DNA of 45,671 nucleotides from Acidobacteriota bacterium (GTDB lineage Bacteria > Acidobacteriota > Blastocatellia > Pyrinomonadales > Pyrinomonadaceae), in assembly GCA_018269075.1 (NCBI GenBank), contig JAFDVJ010000028.1, positions 1 through 45,671 of the forward strand, in the 5' to 3' direction. Position numbers and translations under genes: made by a program. The notes beneath the pieces are model-generated. The model had not been told where the DNA came from and made no database searches. It saw only the letters and a program-made list of their open reading frames with translations. Positions 26,022 to 32,659 of this stretch are shown piece after piece (positions within the stretch are counted from its first letter, which is position 1; every line of letters begins with the position of its first letter).

Positions 26022-27377
26022 TCATTTCCGGTCCTTGAACTGCTCGTAAAGCTCGGTGTGGCGGCTCGTCAGCGGGATCAGGCGGCCGTTGATGAAGAGG
26101 TATTTGACGTTGGTTCGCGGCTCCAATAGGTCGCCGTCGGTGACGACGAGGTTGGCGGTCTTGCCGGCTTCGATCGAGCCGAGCTTGTCGGCGATTCCCA
26201 AAATCTGCGCCGGGTAGAGCGTGACGGATTTTAGGGCTTCGTCTTTGCTCAGACCGTAGGCCGCGGCGAGGCCGGCCTGAACGGGCAGCTCGCGGACGTT
26301 GGGGCCGTCGTCGCCGGTCGAGATCGCGAATTTGAGGCCGGCCTGCGCCATTTTCGAGGGCGCTTCGAAGAGATAATCGTAAGGGTCGTCGTCGCGCACC
26401 GGCAGGTTGTAGATGTTCGTGTAGACGACGGGAACGTTGTTCTTTTTGAGCGCGTCGGCCGCCTTCCAGGCTTCCTGGCCGCCGATGATGACGCCCTTCA
26501 GCTTGTTTTCCTCGATGAACTTGACGACGCCGCGGATGTCGCGCTCGCGCTCGGCCGTAAAGAGCACCGGCTTTTCGCCGCGGATGTACGGCAGAAGCGC
26601 TTCGAGCCACAGATCGGTGACCGGCGCGGGCAGCGTTTTGTCCTTCTCGTAGGCGTCTTTGACGCGGCCGTAATCGGCGGCCTGCCGGAAATATTTGCGT
26701 AATTCTTCGAGCCGCGCGTCGCGGCGCTTGACGGCTTCGGAAAACTCGATGGGCGGCTGGCCGAAACCGCCGAACGCGGCGATCCGCGGAAAGTTGACGA
26801 CGAGCCCGTAGACCGGGACGACGGCCATCTCGGCCTGCGTCGCGCCCCACAGGTTGACGACCGCCGCCTGCCCGGCGATCGTGCCGCCGGTCGGGAACGA
26901 AAGCACCGTCGTCACGCCGATCACGCGCGTGATGTTGACGTGCGCGCTGTGCGGGTTGACGGCGGTGATCGCTTTCGCGTTCGGGTTCATCTCGCCGGTC
27001 TCGGCGACGTCGACCGACGCGTTGACACCGAGCGAAATCTCCGACAAACCGAGATTCGTCGCGGCGTCGATCATCCCCGGATAGACGCTGAGCCCCTTGG
27101 CGTCGATCTTTTCGGCGCCGGCCGGAACCGAGACGTTCGCGCCGACCGCGGCGATTTTGCCGTTCTCGATAAGCACCGTCCCGTTCTCGATCGTCGCGCC
27201 CGAAACGGTGACGATCCGCGCGTTCTGGATCGCGAAAGTTCCGGCGCGGCCGAGGACGTTCTGCTCGGAGCCGTCGTTCTGGGCGAAGGCCGTGAGGGCG
27301 AGCGTCAGAATTAAAACGCAGAGGCGCAAAGGCGCAAAGGCGCAAAGGGTTTTCAGGGTTGTTTTCCAGGCGTACAT
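26022..27377 (-). CDS. Secreted amidohydrolase-superfamily protein lacking the HxH metal motif, 451 aa
   Basis: The composite amidohydrolase fold is clear: RIVTVSGATIENGTVLIENG at the start, VYPGMIDAATNLGL, and near the end LGIADKLGSIEAGKTANLVV. In active relatives the PGMID motif is followed by xHxH; here it is D104-A-A-T-N, so two metal ligands are absent. The histidine-bearing strand after it is also altered (GVIIGGQEAWKAADAL). A TGDDG segment keeps an acidic residue. The signal peptide (CAFAPLRLCVLILTLALTAF) is partly encoded by an interspersed repeat. Two starts are possible (27377 or 27398). It is the last gene of the minus-strand trio and may be a pseudoenzyme or use another chemistry. 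Confidence 0.85.
   Translation of the reverse strand: MYAWKTTLKTLCAFAPLRLCVLILTLALTAFAQNDGSEQNVLGRAGTFAIQNARIVTVSGATIENGTVLIENGKIAAVGANVSVPAGAEKIDAKGLSVYPGMIDAATNLGLSEISLGVNASVDVAETGEMNPNAKAITAVNPHSAHVNITRVIGVTTVLSFPTGGTIAGQAAVVNLWGATQAEMAVVPVYGLVVNFPRIAAFGGFGQPPIEFSEAVKRRDARLEELRKYFRQAADYGRVKDAYEKDKTLPAPVTDLWLEALLPYIRGEKPVLFTAERERDIRGVVKFIEENKLKGVIIGGQEAWKAADALKKNNVPVVYTNIYNLPVRDDDPYDYLFEAPSKMAQAGLKFAISTGDDGPNVRELPVQAGLAAAYGLSKDEALKSVTLYPAQILGIADKLGSIEAGKTANLVVTDGDLLEPRTNVKYLFINGRLIPLTSRHTELYEQFKDRK
27311..27349. repeat. Solo AACGC..GGCGCAAAGGCG repeat arm inside a coding sequence
   Basis: TTAAAACGCAGAGGCGCAAA followed by GGCGCAAAGGCGCAAAGGG matches the repeat arms at 13905, 14458 and 38205. 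It lies within the signal-peptide codons of the amidohydrolase gene. Confidence 0.85.
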
Positions 27378-27428
27378 TTCTTTCTTTAATCGCGGCATTG
27401 TTTTTTTCGAATAAGTTTCAACTCGAGC

Positions 27429-27461
27429 AATCCGAAATCCGAAATCCGAAATCCGAAATCA
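27429..27461. repeat. 7-bp tandem repeat supplying a stop codon
   Basis: AATCCGAAATCCGAAATCCG continues to 27461. Its minus-strand reading TGATTTCGG gives the TGA stop of the amidohydrolase gene at 27459. Confidence 0.8.
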
Positions 27462-28838
27462 GTGGTATTCTGCGTCGTCGCGCTCGGCCTGTCTTTTTTC
27501 CGACGGGAGGCGCGGCGCGGTCGTGTTGTTGGATTTGTTGACGTCGAGTTTTTCCAATTCCTGTCGTTCCTTTTCGAGCGCGGCGCGGCGTTCGATGTCC
27601 TTGCTGCGGTCGAAATAGACCTCGCCCTCGATCATCGTCAGTTCGGGGCGCGCGTAGACGCTGAACGGGTGCGCGTTCCAGACGACGAGGTCGGCGTCCT
27701 TGCCGACTTCGATCGAGCCGGTCCGTTTGTCGATGCCGAGCTGTTTGGCGGCGTTCAAAGTGATCATCTTGAGCGCCTCTTCCTCGGGCACGCCGCCGTA
27801 TTTTTCGACCTTCGCGGCGTCGAGATTGAGACGGCGCATCCGTTCGTCGGAATCGGAGTTGATCGAGACGACGACGCCCGCCTTCCACAAAATCGCGGCG
27901 TTGTAGGGGATCGAATCGTAGGCTTCGAGCTTGTAGCCCCAGTAATCGGAAAAGATCGACACGCCGGTGCCGCGTTTGGCGATCTCGGGCGCGATCTTGT
28001 AGGCTTCGAGCCCGTGCTGGAGCGTCGCGACGCGAAAGCCGAACTCGTCGGCGATCAGCAGCAGGTTGAGCAATTCGTCGGCGCGGTAGCCGTGCGAATG
28101 GACGAGCCGCTTGCCTTCGAGGATCTCGACCAGCGGTTCGAGCTCGAGGTCTTTGCGCGGCGGAATGCGGGTCTTCCCGGCGCGGTAATCGTCCCACGAT
28201 TTCTTATAGTCGCGGGCCCGGACGAAGGCGTCGCGGATCGTCTCCATCACGCCCATTCGCGTCCGCGGATAGCGCGGGCTCTGATTGGGCAGCGCCGGAA
28301 AATGCGTCCGCTTCGGATTTTCGCCGAGCGCGAACTTGATTCCCGGCGGCGCGTCCGGGATCGGAAAATCCTCGACCGGCTTGCCCCATTTGAACTTGAC
28401 GACCGTGTTCAGACCGCCGATCGCGTTGGCCGAGCCGTGGAGCAGATTGGCGGTCGTCACGCCGCCGGCGAGCGCGCGGTAGATGGCGATGTCCTTCGGA
28501 TTGAGGACGTCGCGCATATTCGTCATCGACGTGACCGCGAAAGTGCCCTCGTTGATCGCGTCGAGCATCGAGTGCGAGTGACAGTCGATGATCCCCGGCG
28601 AGACGAATTTGCCGGTCGCGTCGATCACCTCGGCCCCGGCCGCCGCCTTGAGATTCTTCCCGATTTTCGCGATCTTGCCGTTCTGGATCAGAATATCGGT
28701 ATTCTCCAGAACGCCCTTCGCCGCCGTCAGCACGGTCGCGTTGCGAATCAGCACCTCGCGCTTGTCCTGCCCCAGCAAAAACGCCGGCGACAGCAGCCCG
28801 CTCACCAAAATCAACAAAAAACAAACGACTCTCTTCAT
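27459..28838 (-). CDS. Secreted amidohydrolase with intact metal site, 459 aa
   Basis: A signal peptide (KRVVCFLLILVSGLLSPAFL) leads to a full imidazolonepropionase-like amidohydrolase. The metal motif VSPGIIDCHSHSMLD is intact (His87, His89). Further ligands appear in RLVHSHGYRADE and ATLQHGLEAYK, and the catalytic Asp in VVSINSDSDER. The C-terminal signature TGSIEVGKDADLVVWNAHPF is typical. Substrate is unknown; relatives hydrolyse cyclic amides or C-terminal dipeptides, and export suggests peptide or metabolite scavenging in the periplasm. It is the middle gene of three in one direction (75 bases after the first and 81 before the last), so probably one operon with its two degenerate relatives. 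Confidence 0.92.
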   Translation of the reverse strand: MKRVVCFLLILVSGLLSPAFLLGQDKREVLIRNATVLTAAKGVLENTDILIQNGKIAKIGKNLKAAAGAEVIDATGKFVSPGIIDCHSHSMLDAINEGTFAVTSMTNMRDVLNPKDIAIYRALAGGVTTANLLHGSANAIGGLNTVVKFKWGKPVEDFPIPDAPPGIKFALGENPKRTHFPALPNQSPRYPRTRMGVMETIRDAFVRARDYKKSWDDYRAGKTRIPPRKDLELEPLVEILEGKRLVHSHGYRADELLNLLLIADEFGFRVATLQHGLEAYKIAPEIAKRGTGVSIFSDYWGYKLEAYDSIPYNAAILWKAGVVVSINSDSDERMRRLNLDAAKVEKYGGVPEEEALKMITLNAAKQLGIDKRTGSIEVGKDADLVVWNAHPFSVYARPELTMIEGEVYFDRSKDIERRAALEKERQELEKLDVNKSNNTTAPRLPSEKRQAERDDAEYH

Positions 28839-28880
28839 AAAACCTTCTATTTATAAACTTGATTCCCCCGCCTCGAACCC

Positions 28881-28912
28881 AATCCGAAATCCGAAATCCG
28901 AAATCCGCAATC
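28881..28912. repeat. 7-bp tandem repeat (TCCGAAA)n at a gene end
   Basis: Four to five units start a few bases past the TAG stop (28914-28916) of the minus-strand gene. Confidence 0.75.
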
Positions 28913-28913
28913 G

Positions 28914-30569
28914 CTACGGGTTTTTCGTTCCCGAGAACGGGATCGCGCCCTGCGGCGTCGCGATCGTGCCGCTGATCCGGTCGCCGGCGACCTTGCCGGT
29001 CACGTCGAGTTCGATCTGCGAGCCGCCGAAATCGACGGTCGCGGCGAAGCTGAATCCGTCGGACGTCACCTTGCCGTCGCGGATCGGCGCGCTGCCGGTG
29101 TGGTCGGTCGTCAAAGTGCCGGTCAAAAGCGCGCCCTGCTGCGTCAGCGCGAGCGTTCCGCCCACGCTCTGGCCGGGAATCTCGACGGTGATCGAATAAT
29201 TGCCGCCGACATTGGCGACGGCCGGCGCATTCGAATTCGGCGCGGTCGGCGTTTTCGGCTTTTCCTTCGGCTCGAAAAGCCGGCCGTCGACGAAGACGTG
29301 CGTGATCGTCCGTTCCTTCGCGAAAATATCGCCGCGGACGACCGTCAGATTGGCGATCTTGCCGGCCTCGATCGAGCCCGTCACGTTGTCGACGCCGAAA
29401 AGGCGCGCCGTGTCGAGCGTCATCGCGCGGAGCGCCGCCTCGGTCGAGAGCCCGTTCTCGGTCGTCTTCGCGGCGTTCGCGAAAAAGTCGGCGGGATTCG
29501 CGAGGCCGCCCGACTGAAAGGCGAACCGGACGCCGGCCTGTGCGAGCCGCGCCGCGCATTTCGGCGTTTCGGCGCGAAACCGGAGCGTTTCGAGATCTTC
29601 CGGGTCGGCGTCGGGCGACGCGGCGGCGGTCCGGCGCGGAAAATTGAGCGAGAGCAGGACGGCCACGTTCTGTTCCTTGAGCCGGGCGGCGACCTTCCAC
29701 GCTTCCTGCCCGCCGGCGATCATCGCGTTGAGCCTGAACTCTTTGACGAGATCGAGAACGCGGACGATCTCGCGCTCGGTGTTGGCGTTGAAGACGACCG
29801 GCAGCGTGCCGTCGACGACCGGAAAGAGCGCTTCGAGCGAGCGGTCGGCGTCGGGCCGTTTGAGGCCTTTCGGGTTGGCGGCGTACAGTTTCCGCCATTC
29901 CGCGAGCCGTTTCGCGTCGAGCAGCATCTGGCGAAAGGCCGCGAACGTGCCCATCAGCGACGACGGGTAAACGCCGAACGGCCCGGTGCGGAACGTGAAA
30001 TGCTCGGCGACCGGCGTTTTGACGACAAAATCCGAGACGGCGTCGCCGGCGAGATCGATGAGCGCCGAGCGGCCGTTGAAGATGCCGTCGCGCGGCACGG
30101 TCAGCGCCGTCGTGAAGCCGTTCGCCCGGACGGTTTCGAACTGCGCGTCGCCGCCCTTGAGCTGCTCGGCCGCCGAAACTTCCGGTTGAAGCCCGGTCGG
30201 ATAGTTCGAATTCGAAACCGGCCCGGTCGGCGGCGGCGCGGTCTGGCCGCGCTGCGGGACCGGCGCCGGCTGCGGCGCGGGCAGCGCGAGATTCGTGAGC
30301 GCGTCGATAAAGCCGGGATAAACCGTCAGCCCCGCGCCGTCGATGACGCGCGCGTCGGCCGGAATCTTGGCGGCCGCGCCGTCGGCCGTCACCGATTCGA
30401 TCAGCCCGTCGCGGACGACGACCGTTCCCTTCTCGATCGGCGGTCCGGCGACGGTCACGATCCGCGCGTTGACGATCGCGTAGACGTCGGTCCGCTTCTG
30501 GCCGTCGACGCGGCAGACGGAAAACAGCAGCAGCGCCGCGAGAGCGCATAATAAAGACCCGAATTTCAT
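28914..30569 (-). CDS. Secreted amidohydrolase-like protein lacking HxH, with C-terminal beta domain, 551 aa
   Basis: I chose the ATG at 30567-30569, which gives the signal peptide KFGSLLCALAALLLFSVCRV; an upstream ATG at 30623 would add 18 basic residues. The amidohydrolase fold shows as ARIVTVAGPPIEKGTVVVRD, VYPGFIDALTNLALP and GSIEAGKIANLTVVRG. The metal HxH is again missing (D89-A-L-T-N). After residue about 440 a Pro/Ala linker leads to a beta-rich domain (YSITVEIPGQSVGGTLALTQ, LLTGTLTTDHTGSAPI) not usual in the family. It heads the minus-strand trio. It is probably a pseudoenzyme or binding protein; a different active site cannot be excluded. Confidence 0.85.
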   Translation of the reverse strand: MKFGSLLCALAALLLFSVCRVDGQKRTDVYAIVNARIVTVAGPPIEKGTVVVRDGLIESVTADGAAAKIPADARVIDGAGLTVYPGFIDALTNLALPAPQPAPVPQRGQTAPPPTGPVSNSNYPTGLQPEVSAAEQLKGGDAQFETVRANGFTTALTVPRDGIFNGRSALIDLAGDAVSDFVVKTPVAEHFTFRTGPFGVYPSSLMGTFAAFRQMLLDAKRLAEWRKLYAANPKGLKRPDADRSLEALFPVVDGTLPVVFNANTEREIVRVLDLVKEFRLNAMIAGGQEAWKVAARLKEQNVAVLLSLNFPRRTAAASPDADPEDLETLRFRAETPKCAARLAQAGVRFAFQSGGLANPADFFANAAKTTENGLSTEAALRAMTLDTARLFGVDNVTGSIEAGKIANLTVVRGDIFAKERTITHVFVDGRLFEPKEKPKTPTAPNSNAPAVANVGGNYSITVEIPGQSVGGTLALTQQGALLTGTLTTDHTGSAPIRDGKVTSDGFSFAATVDFGGSQIELDVTGKVAGDRISGTIATPQGAIPFSGTKNP

Positions 30570-30731
30570 AAATTTCTTACGGAAAGCGAAAAACGCCGCG
30601 GTTCCCCGAAAGCGTCTTTTCAATTTTTATCTGGAACTGCTCGAACTCAGCTTTAACGGAACGATAGCGAAAAAGGTTTCAGATTGCAAATTTTTTTTGA
30701 TTCGGGCGGCTTTTGCCTTTAACATTGAGAT

Positions 30732-31118
30732 ATGGGCGCGATAGTTCTGTTCGACGGGGTCTGTAATTTCTGCGACGGCGCGGTCCGGTTCATCATCGAG
30801 CGCGACCGGCGGGATTATTTCAAATTCGCGCCGCTCGAGTCCGAAACCGGAAAAGAGCTGGTCGCGAAACACGGGCTCGGCGGCCTCGATTCGATCGTTC
30901 TGATCGAGGACGAACGCGCCTTCGCGCATTCGACGGCCGCGCTCCGGATCGCCCGCCGTCTGAGCGCCGGCTGGCCGCTTCTCTACGTTTTCATCGCGGT
31001 TCCGAAACCGATTCGCGATTTCTTCTATAAATGGTTCGCCCGCCACCGCTACCGCCTTTTCGGAAAAAAAGACGAATGTATGATGCCGACTCCCGAAATC
31101 CGCGCCAAATTTCTCTAA
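30732..31118 (+). CDS. DCC family thiol-disulfide oxidoreductase-like protein (DUF393), 128 aa
   Basis: The N-terminal motif VLFDGVCNFCDGAVRFII (Cys11, Cys14) is the D-G-x-C-x-x-C signature of the DCC/DUF393 family, which has a thioredoxin-like pattern. The C-terminus FGKKDECMMPTPEIRAKFL is also typical. The 128-aa length is normal. No signal peptide is seen. Family members are found across Bacteria and are thought to be redox proteins, but the substrate is not known. It is divergent from the amidohydrolase operon. Confidence 0.92.
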   Translation: MGAIVLFDGVCNFCDGAVRFIIERDRRDYFKFAPLESETGKELVAKHGLGGLDSIVLIEDERAFAHSTAALRIARRLSAGWPLLYVFIAVPKPIRDFFYKWFARHRYRLFGKKDECMMPTPEIRAKFL

Positions 31119-31674
31119 GATTTGTTACTGAAATTCAAAACTCTTTGACACGAGCATTGCTTAAACGCGCTTTTGATAATTTTTTGATCCGGCGCGCGAA
31201 CAAATTTGTCGGTAAATGAAAAGACCGGCCGGCGAAAAGTAGTTTTGGAGTCCACGAAACACACCCAAAACACGAAAAAAACACGAAGGCAATTTAGTGT
31301 TTTTCGTGTTTTTGGCGGATTAATAAACAAGCCGTCGCTGTTTGGACGGTTCTGATTCGATCGAAATCGCTGCTCTCGGACGAGTCGAAAGCCGGTCAAT
31401 TACCGTGCCGAACAACTCTGACTGAAATTGTGATTTACCGCTCAACCAACCCGAAATCCGAAATCCGAAATCCGAAATCCGAAATCGAAATGGCAGCGGG
31501 CCGCCCGCCGAACCGTGTTCTCCGGTAAGCTATTTATCAAACAATGCCCCCAGTGTCCAACAATCTGCTTTTTAGAAACGGTTTGACGGGCCGCCCGCTA
31601 TAAGGTCGAAGGATCGACTTTCGGCGAGAGGCGTTTTGAGACAAGGAATGTGAGATCATCGCAAACATTCAATT
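31119..31674. other. Intergenic region with three repeat families
   Basis: No gene is supportable. The hairpin repeat lies at 31247-31322, a (TCCGAAA)n run at 31449-31487, and two GGGCCGCCCGC palindromic cores at about 31498 and 31592. The frame covering the hairpin on the minus strand is a by-product of the repeat. Confidence 0.6.
31247..31322. repeat. Palindromic repeat of the CCACGAAACACAC family
   Basis: Left arm AGTCCACGAAACACACCCAA then AACACGAAAA, right arm TTTAGTGTTTTTCGTGTTTT then TGGCGGATTA, imperfectly inverted. It belongs to the family of 5069-5140. Confidence 0.75.
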
Positions 31675-31851
31675 TCAAAGATAAAAAAACAGGCCCCAGC
31701 AAATCAGCACGAAGAGGCCGCCGGCCAGCAGATATCGAAGGGCGCGGCGATTGCGTCTTTTCTGTTTCAGATAGTCGCCGGTCAGATAATCTCCGCGCCC
31801 GAGATAAACGTTTTTATAGTAGCCAGTCGGTTTTATCAGCAGCATCTCCAT
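31675..31851 (-). CDS. Possible small membrane protein, 58 aa
   Basis: The minus strand from the ATG at 31849-31851 reads MEMLLIKPTGYYKNVYLGRG at the start, then a basic patch (LKQKRRNRR), then a single hydrophobic helix (YLLAGGLFVLICWGLFFYL) ending at a TGA. Basic residues followed by a C-terminal helix is the classic layout of a small tail-anchored membrane protein. No good ribosome binding site is visible, and the in-frame upstream codons are open back to a TAA at 31939-31941, so the start is uncertain. The family is unknown. Confidence 0.4.
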   Translation of the reverse strand: MEMLLIKPTGYYKNVYLGRGDYLTGDYLKQKRRNRRALRYLLAGGLFVLICWGLFFYL

Positions 31852-32008
31852 ACCGTATGAGTTCGAAATTTGATATTTCGGGGCAAACGGGGGTCGGCAA
31901 TCCGATTTTTTTAACTGTTCGGTTTGAACGTAATTAGATTATAAGCGGGCCGGAACCGGTTGAAAATAAGAAACGCTGCGTATTTTGCGTAAGCAACTAT
32001 GCTTATTT
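31852..32008. other. Short intergenic region downstream of the response regulator
   Basis: I see no gene, repeat or convincing terminator here. Confidence 0.4.
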
Positions 32009-32659
32009 TTAAGATATTTTCGATTTGTTTTCGATCGCGAAGATGACGAGCGAATTGATGCCGCGCAGACCGAGCTTGTGACAGATGTTGTAGCGGTGAC
32101 GGTCGACGGTGCGCGGGCTGACGAAAAGCTCGGCGGCGATCTCGCGGGTCGTCTTATGGTCGGCGATCAGCCGCAGAATCTTGCGCTCGGCCGCCGTCAG
32201 CCGCTCGAACTCCGCGCCGCCCGCGTCGCGCGCCGCCCGGCAGCGGGCGACGAGAAACCCCGAGAGCTTCGGCGTGATGAAATCCCGGCCGCGCGCGACC
32301 TGTTTGATCGCGTTGACGATCTCGGCGATCGCCGAATCCTTGAGGATATAGCCCCGGACGCCGAGATCGAGCGCCGTGTTGAGCGTCGCTTCCTCGTCGT
32401 GCATCGTCAGAAAAATGACCTTCGTTTCGGGCAGCCCGGTTCGGAGCGCGCGGGCGAGCTCGAAACCGTTCATCTCCGGCATATTGACGTCGAGCACCGC
32501 GACGTCGGGCTTGAGCGCGACGATCCGTTCGAGGGCCAGATCGCCGGCCGCCGCCTCGCCGACGATCTTCAGGCTGCGCTCGGATTCGATGATCATCCGC
32601 AGCCCGCGCAGGAAAACCGGGTGGTCGTCGGCGATAAAGACTCTGATTTCGTTGCTCAT
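32009..32659 (-). CDS. NarL/FixJ-type response regulator, 216 aa
   Basis: A receiver domain (FIADDHPVFLRGLRMI with Asp11/Asp12; phospho-acceptor Asp57 in VAVLDVNMPEMNG; Thr in FLTMHDEE; Lys in GYILKDS) is followed by a LuxR-type helix-turn-helix at about 155-205 (LTAAERKILRLIADHKTTRE, IAAELFVSPRTVDRHRYNI). The ATG at 32657-32659 overlaps the stop of the kinase gene (ATGA), so the pair is translationally coupled. It is the output of the kinase encoded next to it. Target genes cannot be read from the sequence. Confidence 0.96.
   Translation of the reverse strand: MSNEIRVFIADDHPVFLRGLRMIIESERSLKIVGEAAAGDLALERIVALKPDVAVLDVNMPEMNGFELARALRTGLPETKVIFLTMHDEEATLNTALDLGVRGYILKDSAIAEIVNAIKQVARGRDFITPKLSGFLVARCRAARDAGGAEFERLTAAERKILRLIADHKTTREIAAELFVSPRTVDRHRYNICHKLGLRGINSLVIFAIENKSKIS

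Noticed and set aside
28204..30549. 781-codon open frame across two amidohydrolase genes
   Set aside because: It is an Arg-rich alternative frame of the same strand and spans an intergenic repeat; the two shorter frames carry signal peptides and family motifs.
31115..31399. 94-aa minus-strand frame
   Set aside because: It is built over the palindromic repeat at 31247-31322 and has no ribosome binding site or family pattern.
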